Source: Cryptosporangium phraense (GTDB taxonomy: Bacteria; Actinomycetota; Actinomycetes; Mycobacteriales; Cryptosporangiaceae). From it: 64,000 bases of DNA. The notes beneath the pieces were generated by a model. It searched no databases. It was not told the origin of the DNA and saw nothing but the letters and a program-made list of their open reading frames with translations. Positions 43,554-51,706 of this stretch are shown piece after piece (position 1 is the stretch's first letter; each line of letters begins with the position of its first letter). Both the position numbers and the translations under genes were made by a program. The stretch is taken from positions 179,561 through 243,560 of the forward strand of contig NZ_VIRS01000010.1 of the NCBI RefSeq assembly GCF_006912135.1, given 5' to 3'.

Positions 43554-44711
43554 ATGACACAACCGCTGGACGGCGTCACGGTCGTCGCGCTCGAGCAGGC
43601 CGTGGCGGCTCCGCTGGCCACCCGCCATCTGGCCGACCTCGGCGCCCGGGTGATCAAGATAGAGCGGCCCGGGCGCGGGGACTTCGCCCGGGATTACGAC
43701 CACGTCGTGCACGGCACCGGCGCGCACTTCGTCTGGCTCAACCGCGGCAAGGAGTCGCTGGCCGTCGACCTGAAGACGGACGAGGGGCGGGCGATCGTCC
43801 GAAAGATCATCGACCGGGCGGACGTGTTCGTGCAGAACCTGGCCCCGGGCGCGGCCGCCCGGCTCGGGCTCGGCTCGGCCGACCTCCGGGCGGAACGCCC
43901 GGAACTGATCACGGTGAACCTCTCCGGGTACGGGACCGGCGGGCCGTTCGAGCAGCGCAAGGCCTACGACATGCTCGTGCAGGCCGAGGCCGGCCTGATC
44001 TCGATCACCGGAACCCCGGGCACGCCGGTGAAGACCGGCATCCCGACCTCGGACATCGCCGCCGGCATGTACTGCGTGCAGGCGGTACTGGCCGCGCTGG
44101 TCCGCCGGGGCCGCACCGGCGAGGGCGCCACCGTCGACGTGTCGATGCTGGAGGCGACCGTCGAGTGGATGGGGTATCCGCTGTACACGTCGATGCACAC
44201 CGGCGCGCAGCCGGCCCGGATGGGCCTGAGCCACCCGGCGATCGCCCCCTACGATGCCTATCCCACCGCCGACGGGCAGATCCTGATCGGCGTCCAGAAC
44301 GACTCCGGGTGGCGGACGCTGGTGACCGCGGTCCTCGACGCGCCGGAACTGGCCGACGATCCCCGGTTCGTCACCAACGTCGACCGGGTGACGCATCGCG
44401 CCGCATGCGACGCGGCGGTCGCGGACCTGACCCGCCGCTGGTCGACGGCCGAGCTGGACGACCGCCTGGCCGCGGCCGGCGTGCCGGCGGCCGAGATCCG
44501 GGAGCTCGACGACGTGGTGCACCACCCCCAGCTGCGCGAACGGAACCGCTGGCGACGGGTGGGCACCGAGCACGCCGAGGTCGACGCGCTGCTCCCCCCG
44601 GTGACGTTCGCCGACGTCGAAGCACCCATGGGCGACGTGCCCAAACTGGGCCAGCACACCCGCGCGTTACTGCGAGAGCTCGGCCTCGACGACCAAGGCC
44701 TCTTCGGCTAG
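43554..44711 (+). CDS. CaiB/BaiF family III CoA-transferase
   Basis: A 385-residue protein. LDGVTVVALEQAVAAPLATR, HLADLGARVIKIERPGRGDF, ARDYDH, LNRGKESLAVDLKTDEGR and VNLSGYGTGGPFEQRKAYD are typical of family III, with catalytic Asp in QRKAYDMLVQAEAG. It moves CoA between carboxylic acids. Length and motifs are complete. A single TTA codon lies near the end. With a MaoC hydratase and an ICL-family lyase nearby it may handle a short dicarboxylate, but the substrates cannot be read. Its stop shares CTAG with the convergent cyclase gene. Confidence 0.88.
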   Translation: MTQPLDGVTVVALEQAVAAPLATRHLADLGARVIKIERPGRGDFARDYDHVVHGTGAHFVWLNRGKESLAVDLKTDEGRAIVRKIIDRADVFVQNLAPGAAARLGLGSADLRAERPELITVNLSGYGTGGPFEQRKAYDMLVQAEAGLISITGTPGTPVKTGIPTSDIAAGMYCVQAVLAALVRRGRTGEGATVDVSMLEATVEWMGYPLYTSMHTGAQPARMGLSHPAIAPYDAYPTADGQILIGVQNDSGWRTLVTAVLDAPELADDPRFVTNVDRVTHRAACDAAVADLTRRWSTAELDDRLAAAGVPAAEIRELDDVVHHPQLRERNRWRRVGTEHAEVDALLPPVTFADVEAPMGDVPKLGQHTRALLRELGLDDQGLFG

Positions 44712-46117
44712 CGGCTCACCACGAGGTTCCGCCCGTCGGCCTTGGCCTTGTAGAGGCGACGGTCGGCCTCCCGCAGCAGGTCGGTCGGGGCGTCGGCGAC
44801 CGGGCCGTCGTCCCAGATCGCGATGCCGATCGAGATCGTGATCGGCAGCTCGACGTTGCCGGGCAGCCGGAACGGGTGGTCGGCGACCGCGCGCCGGGTC
44901 CGTTCGGCGATCGCCGCCGCGGTGTCGAGGTCGGTCGAGCCCATCAGCACCGCGAACTCCTCGCCGCCGTAGCGGGCGACCAGGTCGCCGGCCCGGACCG
45001 ACGTCGTCAGGCGGTGCGCCAGCTCGCTCAGCACGGCGTCGCCGGCCTGATGCCCGTAGACGTCGTTGACCTGCTTGAAGTGATCGACGTCGAGGAGCAT
45101 CACGCCGACGCTGCGGGAGCGGTCGCACTGCACGGTCAGCTCCTCCTCGAACCGCCGACGGGTCCGCAGGCCGGTCAGGCCGTCGGTCACCGCGATCCAG
45201 CGCTGTTCGATGACCAGCAACCACATCCGGGTCAGCACCAGCGACGTCAGCACCGCGCAGGCCGCGGCGATCGACGGGACGTGCAGGTCGGCACCGCGGA
45301 AGTGCTGCACGAACAGGACGCCGGGCGGCACCGCGGCCACGACCGCGAGCACGACCAGCCGCCGGCCGGTCACCGGGCGGGCCTGATCGGGCACCCGCTC
45401 GCCCAGCCGGGCCATCGACGGGTGCAGCGCCGCGGCCGCGATCAGCGGGCCGGCCAGCATGAACACGGTGTTCCAGAGGTCGGACACCGACGCCTCACCG
45501 GACACCGTCAGCGTCGAGTACAGGACGTCGGCGGTCAGGTACACCAGGAACATGCCGCCGAGCAGGTACATCGCCGGGCTGCGCTCGCGGGCCCCGACCC
45601 AGATGCGCAGTCCGAGGGAGATCGTGAGCAGCTCCATCGCTGGGTAGGCGATCGTGGTGCCGGTGGTCCAGCCGCGCTGGTCACCGGCCGCGAGCTGGGG
45701 CGAGACCAGGAAGACCCAGGACGTCAGCGCGAGCGCGACCGCGACGATCGAGAGGTCGAGCCAGGTGGCCGCGTCCCGGCCCGGGTGCCGGCGGCGGGCC
45801 CACAGCAGCAGCGCCAGCAGATGCAGCGGATAGCGCGGGAGGAACAGCAGGCCGGCCGCATCGATGAGGCCCCCGACCGTGACCGCGACGTCGCCGGCGA
45901 CCTGGCAGGCGCAGACCGCGATCAGGCACAGCCAGGGCGCGAGGAACCGCGGCCGGTAGAGCACGAGACCGGCCACGATGCCGACTATCCCGATCGCGTC
46001 CGCGATCGCGAAGCTGAGCAGGCCGAGCGTCGAGAGGTCGTCGCCGTTGAGGTACGGAATCAGGAGCACAGGCACGGCGAACAACGGCGCGCCGACGATC
46101 AGACGCCTTCTCACCAT
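44708..46117 (-). CDS. Membrane diguanylate cyclase (GGDEF)
   Basis: A 469-residue protein with about nine membrane helices (residues 1-300) and a C-terminal GGDEF domain. The active site is RYGGEEFAVLM, an accepted variant. The domain starts AVTDGLTGLRTRRRFEEEL and has LLDVDHFKQVNDVYGHQAGD for metal and substrate binding. An inhibitory-site RxxD (RAGD) lies five residues before GGEEF, so product feedback is expected. It makes cyclic di-GMP, a regulator of development and biofilm in actinomycetes. No phosphodiesterase domain is fused. Confidence 0.92.
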   Translation of the reverse strand: MVRRRLIVGAPLFAVPVLLIPYLNGDDLSTLGLLSFAIADAIGIVGIVAGLVLYRPRFLAPWLCLIAVCACQVAGDVAVTVGGLIDAAGLLFLPRYPLHLLALLLWARRRHPGRDAATWLDLSIVAVALALTSWVFLVSPQLAAGDQRGWTTGTTIAYPAMELLTISLGLRIWVGARERSPAMYLLGGMFLVYLTADVLYSTLTVSGEASVSDLWNTVFMLAGPLIAAAALHPSMARLGERVPDQARPVTGRRLVVLAVVAAVPPGVLFVQHFRGADLHVPSIAAACAVLTSLVLTRMWLLVIEQRWIAVTDGLTGLRTRRRFEEELTVQCDRSRSVGVMLLDVDHFKQVNDVYGHQAGDAVLSELAHRLTTSVRAGDLVARYGGEEFAVLMGSTDLDTAAAIAERTRRAVADHPFRLPGNVELPITISIGIAIWDDGPVADAPTDLLREADRRLYKAKADGRNLVVSR

Positions 46118-46174
46118 GGCCGCTCCCGCCCCGTCACGACATCCATCGTCGGGCCGGCCGCCGAGTTGAGCGTT

Positions 46175-47533
46175 CTAGGCGAGCAACGCCCGGATCCGTT
46201 CGTGCAGGTCCGGTACCTGATCCTCGATCTCCGGCTTCATGAGGACGCTGCGCAGGATCCGGGCCTGCGGCACGTCGGCCTCGGGCCGGTGCCCGCGGGC
46301 GGCGATGCCCGCGGCGTCGGCCGTGTACGTCGCGACGAACACCGCCTCGTCGGGGGGCAGCCGCATACCGCGATCCAACACCCTCGCGCTGGCCGCATCG
46401 ATACGCGAAAGACTGCCGAGGGCCGGGAAGTACGTGAGGATGTCGAGCTGCGGCGGCTGGTACACGGTGAGCTCCTCGCTCGCCGCGATCAGCCCGGCCC
46501 AGGCCAGCGCGGCCCGCCGGCCCGGCCGGAGTGCGGCTCCCAGCCCGTCCGGAGTGAGCGGAAGCAACCGCAGCGTGAGCCAGAGCGCGGCCGCGGCCGC
46601 GCCGGCCCGCGAGCACTCCAGCGAGATCTCACCCAGGTGCAGGTCGTCGGAGGTGAAGTAGGTGTACGGGGAGTCGTGCCGGTAGTGCCGGACCACCGCG
46701 GGGTCGCGGAACAGGACCGCGCCGCACCCGTAGGGCTGCAGGCCGTGCTTGTGCGGGTCGATGACGACCGAGTCACAGTCGCCGATGGCGACGAACGGCG
46801 CCGCCGCCACCCCGTCCGGGGTGTCGTCCGCGATCAGCCGGAAGAACCCGCCGTAGGCCGCGTCCACGTGTATGCGGACGCCGTACCGGCGGCCCAGTGC
46901 GACGATCTCGTGAACCGGATCGACGGCGCCGAGCCCGGTCGTGCCGGTGGTCGCGACGACCGTGCCGATGCGCCCGGTGCGCAGTTCGGTCTCGAGCGCG
47001 TCCAGGTCCATGGTCCCGTCCGCGGTGGTCGGAACGGCCACCATCTCGACGCCGAGCACGTGGCCCATCCGCCCGTGGGTGTAGTGGGCGTCGGTGCTGT
47101 ACGCGATCGCCTTGCCGGGGTGGGTCTCCCGGGCCACGAACAGCGCCTCGAGGTTGGCGATCGTCCCGCTGCTGGTCAGGTGCCCGACGTGGGGGTCGAG
47201 CCCGAACATCGCGGCCAGCTCGGCCACGACCTCCTTCTCCATCTGCGCGGTGGCCGGGCCGCCGTCCAGCGCGTGGTTGTTGGGGTTGATCAGCATCGCG
47301 CTGACGTACCCGACGACCGCGGCCGGGTGCGGCGGCTTGAGCATCTGCCCGATGTAGCGGGGGTGGAAGAACGGGTAGTTGTCGCGGAGCCGTTCGTGGA
47401 GGCGGTCGGTCGCGGCCTTCATGTCCTCCGCGGTCACGTCCAGCGACGGATGCGGACGGTACGGGCCGAACTCGGCCTGCCAGTCGGCGATCCGGTCGGC
47501 CGCGAGCTGCAGATACGTCCCGAGATCGGGCAC
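46175..47533 (-). CDS. PLP-dependent group II (aromatic amino acid/glutamate-type) decarboxylase
   Basis: A 452-residue fold-type I PLP enzyme. FFHPRYIGQMLKPPHPAAVV opens the PLP domain. HLTSSGTIANLEALFVARET, VATTGTTGLGAVDPVHEI and IHVDAAYGGFF follow. The PLP lysine is K262 in VIDPHKHGLQPYGCG. The motifs suit the DOPA/tryptophan/glutamate decarboxylase group, but substrate is not determined. GTG 47533 follows AGGAGG and lies 9 bp after the stop of the DUF3500 gene, so the two are likely in one operon. Confidence 0.88.
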   Translation of the reverse strand: MPDLGTYLQLAADRIADWQAEFGPYRPHPSLDVTAEDMKAATDRLHERLRDNYPFFHPRYIGQMLKPPHPAAVVGYVSAMLINPNNHALDGGPATAQMEKEVVAELAAMFGLDPHVGHLTSSGTIANLEALFVARETHPGKAIAYSTDAHYTHGRMGHVLGVEMVAVPTTADGTMDLDALETELRTGRIGTVVATTGTTGLGAVDPVHEIVALGRRYGVRIHVDAAYGGFFRLIADDTPDGVAAAPFVAIGDCDSVVIDPHKHGLQPYGCGAVLFRDPAVVRHYRHDSPYTYFTSDDLHLGEISLECSRAGAAAAALWLTLRLLPLTPDGLGAALRPGRRAALAWAGLIAASEELTVYQPPQLDILTYFPALGSLSRIDAASARVLDRGMRLPPDEAVFVATYTADAAGIAARGHRPEADVPQARILRSVLMKPEIEDQVPDLHERIRALLA

Positions 47534-47541
47534 GGCCCCTC

Positions 47542-48522
47542 CTAGTGGTACGTCGCCCGGTGGCGGGCGAGCACGTCGTCGCCGAAGTCGCCCTCGGGGT
47601 CGCGCCAGACCGAGTGGATGTGGCTGGCGTCCCGCTGGGTGTTGTCGTACTCGACGAGTAAGCGGGGCCCCTGGAGCCGGTAGTAGTGCGGCTGCCCGGC
47701 CTCGAGGCCGCCGGCCCAGGCGAAGTGCACGGCGCCGAGGCGGTCGCCGGCGTACTTGGCCGCTTCGCGATCGGCCAGCGCCTCCGGGATGCGCCCGAGG
47801 TAGACGTCGAGCAGGGCGCGCAGCCGCTCGCGCTGGGCTCCGTCGAGGTCGGTGGCGGGCAGGCCGGCCAGCTCCACCCGGGCGCGGGGGTCTTCGCCGC
47901 TGAGGATGTCGTCCGGGGCGTGCGGGCCGAGGACGGCGTGCGCCCGCTGCTCCGCGTCCAGCGAGTGCACGAGGCCCCGGGCCAGGTCCTCGGCGGCGCC
48001 CAGCGGCCGTAGCAGGTGCCCGCCGAGCAGCGGCGACGACGCCGGGTTGGCCCCGAGGAAGCACGGCGAGCTGGCCTGCACCTCCCCGTCGACGACCAGG
48101 TGGTGGACGGAGAGGTGGTGGCCACCGAAGCGCCAGGCCCAGGGCCCGTCGCCGGCCGGGTCGCCGAAGACCCGGGCCCAGTAGAGCAGCGGGTCGCGCC
48201 CGCGCTCGCGGTTCGCCCGCACCCGCCAGCCCTCGTCGTGGTCCAGGACGTTCTCCAGGCCGATCACCGTCGCCGCGGTGACGTACCCGGCCCGGGACAG
48301 CCCGGTCGCGAGCAGCTGGTGCGCGAGGCTCTGCTGGGCCGGGCGCATCCGGCCCAGGGGCAGGCCACCGTGGTCGACCGGCGTGTAGTACCAGCGGTGA
48401 CGCTCGTCCTCCGACGGCCACGGCAGCATCGCGTCGGCCCGCTGGGCGTCGTCGAGACTGGTCAGCCAACGCTCGGCGGCGGCGGCCATGCGGGCGGCGA
48501 TGCTCCGGGCGGACACGGGCAC
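47542..48522 (-). CDS. DUF3500-domain protein
   Basis: A 326-residue protein matching DUF3500. WYYTPVDHGGLPLGRMRPAQ, LLYWARVFGDPAGDGPWAWR, FGGHHLSVHHLVVDGEVQAS, PCFLGANPASSP and the C-terminal HIHSVWRDPEGDFGDDVLARH are typical. The conserved GHHLSVHH hints at metal binding, but the function of the family is unknown to me. It has no signal peptide here. The start GTG 48522 lies just downstream of the RskA gene's end. It probably forms a two-gene operon with the PLP decarboxylase. Confidence 0.8.
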   Translation of the reverse strand: MPVSARSIAARMAAAAERWLTSLDDAQRADAMLPWPSEDERHRWYYTPVDHGGLPLGRMRPAQQSLAHQLLATGLSRAGYVTAATVIGLENVLDHDEGWRVRANRERGRDPLLYWARVFGDPAGDGPWAWRFGGHHLSVHHLVVDGEVQASSPCFLGANPASSPLLGGHLLRPLGAAEDLARGLVHSLDAEQRAHAVLGPHAPDDILSGEDPRARVELAGLPATDLDGAQRERLRALLDVYLGRIPEALADREAAKYAGDRLGAVHFAWAGGLEAGQPHYYRLQGPRLLVEYDNTQRDASHIHSVWRDPEGDFGDDVLARHRATYH

Positions 48523-48543
48523 CAGGCTACGGCCCGCGTCCGG

Positions 48544-49287
48544 TCAGGCCATCGCCACGGCCGCGAAGACGTTCGACGGGGTCCGCGAGCCGCCGGCCCG
48601 CTCGACGCTGACCGCGACCCGGTCGGTGGCCCCGAGGTCGCGGACGACCAGCGTGCCCTCCCGGCTGCCCACCGGGAGCGCCCCGAGCGACTCCGGGGTT
48701 CCGCCGGCCAGGCGCCACAGCTGGTAGGTCCGGTCCGCCGGGACGTCCCCGAGGCCGCCGAACGTGACCACCGCGGTCCGCTGCGACGGCGAGTAGACCG
48801 CGGTCAGCCGCCCGGAGGGCACGTCGGGCGCGACCCGGAGCCGGGCGTCGGCGGCGGCGAGCACCGCGCGCATCGTCGCGTTCTCCTGCTCGGCCGCCAC
48901 CACCCGCGCGTGTTCGTCGGCGATCCGGTCCTGCTGGGCCCACCAGGTGCCACCGACCGAGCCCCCGAGCACGACGGCCGCGGCCCCGGCCACCAGGCCC
49001 CGTCTCCAGCGCGCGGCCGCCGGGTTCGCCCGGGCCGCCGGGCGGCCGTGCTGCTGCGGGGTGCGACGGGCCGAGGCCAGGACCCGGCCGCGGAGGTCCG
49101 CCGGAGGGGTCGCACGCTCCGCGCTCCCGAGACGGGCGGTGGTGGCGACGAGCTCGGCCGCCTCGTCCGCGCAGGTCGGGCAGATCCGGAGATGCCTCTC
49201 GACGGTTGCGCGTTCGACGTCGTCGAGCGCGTTCAGCGCGTAGACGCCGAGGAGCTGGTCGAGGTGGCCGTTCAGGTTCGAGGTCAT
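48544..49287 (-). CDS. rskA: Anti-sigma-K factor RskA-like protein
   Basis: A 247-residue single-pass membrane protein. The N-terminal sigma-binding domain carries the zinc-type anti-sigma motif with H32, C36 and C39 (RHLRICPTCADE). A membrane helix spans about 97-115 (GLVAGAAAVVLGGSVGGTWW). The external RskA domain includes YQLWRLAGGTPESLGALPVG. It holds SigK at the membrane until regulated proteolysis releases it. Its ATG overlaps the sigK stop (ATGA), the usual arrangement. Confidence 0.9.
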   Translation of the reverse strand: MTSNLNGHLDQLLGVYALNALDDVERATVERHLRICPTCADEAAELVATTARLGSAERATPPADLRGRVLASARRTPQQHGRPAARANPAAARWRRGLVAGAAAVVLGGSVGGTWWAQQDRIADEHARVVAAEQENATMRAVLAAADARLRVAPDVPSGRLTAVYSPSQRTAVVTFGGLGDVPADRTYQLWRLAGGTPESLGALPVGSREGTLVVRDLGATDRVAVSVERAGGSRTPSNVFAAVAMA

Positions 49288-49871
49288 CGGGACACTCCGA
49301 GGCAGTCGCGCAGCCGGATGAGGGCGTCCCGCATCCGGGTCTTGACGGTGGGCAGGGGCAGGTCGAGGCTCTCGGCCACCTCGCGGTAGCTGCGGCCGCC
49401 GTAGTAGGCCAGCTCGATGGCCTCGCGTTGCACGTCGGTCAGGCCGCGGAGGCAGCGGAGCACCTGCTGACGTTCGAGCCGGCCGTCGACGGTCTCGGCG
49501 ACCACGTCGTAGTCCGGGGTCTGCGCCGACGCGTCGCGGTGGTCGCGGGCGGCCGCGGCCTGGGTGCTGCGCACCCAGTCGACCGCCCGGCGGTGGGCCA
49601 GCGTCAGGATCCAGTTCGACGCCGACCCGCGCGCCGGATCGAACCGGGGTGAGGTGCGCCAGATCTCGACGAGGACCTCCTGGGTGACCTCCTCGGCCTG
49701 GGCCGGGTCGCGGACCACGCGGAGCACCAGCCCGTACACGCGGGGAGAAACCGCGTCGTAGAGGTTCTCGAACGCCGTGTCGTCACCCCGTCCGGCCTGC
49801 GTGAGCAGCGCGGCGACGTCGTCGCGCGGCGCCTCCGCGGGTTCGGCCGCCGACCTTCTCGAGCGGTTCAT
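49284..49871 (-). CDS. sigK: ECF sigma factor, SigK type
   Basis: A 195-residue ECF sigma factor. Region 2 is DDTAFENLYDAVSPRVYGLV to EEVTQEVLVEIWRTSPRFDP. Region 4 is QREAIELAYYGGRSYREVAE to LDLPLPTVKTRMRDALIRLR. Order and partner match mycobacterial SigK-RskA. GAGGAGG (49881-49887) precedes ATG 49871. A sequence CCAATCC-N15-CCGAATT (49941-49913, minus strand) lies upstream and is repeated for the divergent oxidoreductase gene, consistent with auto-activation. Confidence 0.92.
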   Translation of the reverse strand: MNRSRRSAAEPAEAPRDDVAALLTQAGRGDDTAFENLYDAVSPRVYGLVLRVVRDPAQAEEVTQEVLVEIWRTSPRFDPARGSASNWILTLAHRRAVDWVRSTQAAAARDHRDASAQTPDYDVVAETVDGRLERQQVLRCLRGLTDVQREAIELAYYGGRSYREVAESLDLPLPTVKTRMRDALIRLRDCLGVSR

Positions 49872-49912
49872 CCGGCCGGGCCTCCTCGGGGCTGAACAGT
49901 GCGGTCACCGGT

Positions 49913-49941
49913 AATTCGGAGCGGTAAGCCCGGCGGATTGG
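49913..49941 (-). promoter_or_regulatory. Candidate SigK promoter of sigK-rskA
   Basis: CCAATCC-N15-CCGAATT on the minus strand (49941-49935 and 49919-49913). A start about 7 bp on gives a leader of about 35 nt with a GAGGAGG ribosome-binding site. The same two blocks with the same spacing occur on the plus strand at 49999-50027. As I recall, the mycobacterial SigK consensus is similar (CCATCC and CCGAAT). Confidence 0.6.
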
Positions 49942-49998
49942 TCATCGGGGCCGTGAGCCGACATCCCGGCCATCCGTTCAAAGATTTCCCCGGATCGA

Positions 49999-50027
49999 CC
50001 AATCCGGTCGCACGGTCGCTCCGAATC
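49999..50027 (+). promoter_or_regulatory. Candidate SigK promoter of the oxidoreductase-fasciclin operon
   Basis: CCAATCC (49999-50005), 15 bp, CCGAATC (50021-50027). The GTG at 50034 lies 7 bp after the -10 block, so the message may be leaderless. The blocks and spacing are the same as in the divergent sigK promoter candidate. Confidence 0.62.
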
Positions 50028-50033
50028 CCTGCT

Positions 50034-51680
50034 GTGACACGGACTGAGCGACTCGGATACGGCGCCCTGATCGGGGTGGCCGCGGCCGGGGCTGCCCTCG
50101 GGGTGGCCGAACCGGTCGCGGCGCTCGTCGGTCGCGGGTCGTCGCCCGTGGTCGCCGTGGGGCTGGCCGTGATCGACGCGGTTCCGCGGCCGGTCAAGGA
50201 CTTCGGCATCCGGACGTTCGGTCAGCACGACAAGGAGGCCCTGCTCGCCGGGGTGTTCGTGCTGCTGGCCCTGTTCGCGGTCGGGGTCGGGGTGGCGGCG
50301 CTGTCCCGGCGGTGGATCGGCGTGGGTGGGGTCGTCGTGTTCGGGGCGCTCGGGGCGGTGGCGGCGCTGAGCCGGCCGGCGGCGAGCGTGGTCTCGGCCG
50401 TGCCGTCGGTGCTCGGCACGGTGGCCGCGGTCGGCGTGATCGTGTTCCTACTGCGGGCGGTGCCCCGCCCGGCGGCTTCGGCAGGAGTTCCGGCTGCGGC
50501 GGCCGGCGCGGCCCGGCCCGCGCCCCGCCATCGGAGCCGGCCCCGGGCCCGGCTCCAGGACCAGCCTCAGGACCGGGCGTCGGCGCGCGACACGCCGCCG
50601 GTGCGCCGGCCCGGGCTGGATCGGCGGGGGTTTCTGGCCGTCACCACCTCGGTGGTGGCCGCGTCGGCCGCGCTCGGCGGAGTGGGCCGGTTCCTGACCA
50701 GCCTGCGTGACGTCGGCGCCGAGCGCCGCGGCATCACGCTCCCGGCCCCGGCCGACCCCGCGCCCGCCCTGCCGGCCGGCGCCGACCTGAAACTCCCCGA
50801 CCTGACGCCGTTCTTGACGCCGCCGCGCGACTTCTACCGGGTCGACACCGCACTCGTCGTCCCGCAGGTGTCGATCGACGAGTACCGGCTCCGGATCCAC
50901 GGCCGGGTGCGCCACCCGCTGACCCTCACCTACCAGGACCTGCTGGAGCGGGACCTGATCGAGCGGGTGATCACGCTGTCCTGCGTCTCCAACGAGGTCG
51001 GCGGCGACCTGGCCGGAACCGCCCGCTGGCTCGGCGTCCGCCTGAAGGACCTGCTGGACGAGGCCGGGCCGGCCGACGACGCCGATCAACTCCTGAGCAC
51101 CTCGGTCGACGGGTGGACCTGCGGGACCCCGACGGCCGTCGTCCGGGACGGACGGGACGCGATGCTGGCGGTCGGCATGAACGGCGAACCGCTGCCGCTC
51201 CAGCGGGGGTATCCCGTCCGCATGCTCGTGCCCGGTCTCTACGGGTACGTGTCGGCCACCAAATGGCTGGTCGACCTGGAGCTCACCCGCTTCTCCGACG
51301 TCGCGCCCTACTGGGTGAAGCGCGGCTGGAAGCGGGAGGCCCCGATCAAGACCTTCTCCCGGATCGACACCCCGCGGCCCCTGGCGAACGCCACGGCCGG
51401 ACGCCTCGCGGTGGCCGGTGTGGCCTGGGCCCAGCACCGCGGCGTCGAGAAGGTCGAAGTTCGCGTGGACGGCGGCGCCTGGAACGCCGCCGACCTCGCA
51501 GCGGTCCCGTCCGTCGACACCTGGCGCCAGTGGCGCTGGGAGTGGGACGCGGACCCCGGCCGGCACACGCTCGAGGTCCGGGCGACCGACCGCACCGGCG
51601 CCACCCAGCCGGAAGCACGAGAGAAACCGTTCCCCGACGGCGCGACGGGCTGGCACTCGGTCGTCGTCACCGTCTCGTAG
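50034..51680 (+). CDS. Membrane-anchored molybdopterin-dependent oxidoreductase (sulfite oxidase fold)
   Basis: A 548-residue protein. Four membrane helices fill residues 1-145. A Pro/Arg-rich linker leads to a Tat-like RRGFLAVTTSVVAASAALGG segment and the sulfite oxidase domain. The molybdenum-ligand Cys is in ERVITLSCVSNEVGGDLAGT, followed by WLGVRLKDLL. GYPVRMLVPGLYGYVSATKW and the dimerisation domain (HRGVEKVEVRVDGGAW) complete it. Members act outside the cell on sulfite or on oxidised methionine. GTG 50034 is preferred because a SigK-like promoter ends 7 bp before it. It is followed by a fasciclin gene, as SigK regulons in mycobacteria include fasciclin proteins. Confidence 0.87.
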   Translation: MTRTERLGYGALIGVAAAGAALGVAEPVAALVGRGSSPVVAVGLAVIDAVPRPVKDFGIRTFGQHDKEALLAGVFVLLALFAVGVGVAALSRRWIGVGGVVVFGALGAVAALSRPAASVVSAVPSVLGTVAAVGVIVFLLRAVPRPAASAGVPAAAAGAARPAPRHRSRPRARLQDQPQDRASARDTPPVRRPGLDRRGFLAVTTSVVAASAALGGVGRFLTSLRDVGAERRGITLPAPADPAPALPAGADLKLPDLTPFLTPPRDFYRVDTALVVPQVSIDEYRLRIHGRVRHPLTLTYQDLLERDLIERVITLSCVSNEVGGDLAGTARWLGVRLKDLLDEAGPADDADQLLSTSVDGWTCGTPTAVVRDGRDAMLAVGMNGEPLPLQRGYPVRMLVPGLYGYVSATKWLVDLELTRFSDVAPYWVKRGWKREAPIKTFSRIDTPRPLANATAGRLAVAGVAWAQHRGVEKVEVRVDGGAWNAADLAAVPSVDTWRQWRWEWDADPGRHTLEVRATDRTGATQPEAREKPFPDGATGWHSVVVTVS

Positions 51681-51706
51681 TTCCCATCAACCGGAAGGAC
51701 ATCGCC

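Noticed and set aside
49970..49975. CCATCC as the SigK -35 box of the oxidoreductase promoter
   Set aside because: No CCGAAT-like -10 lies at a suitable distance. CCAATCC at 49999 with CCGAATC at 50021 is better and is mirrored on the other strand.
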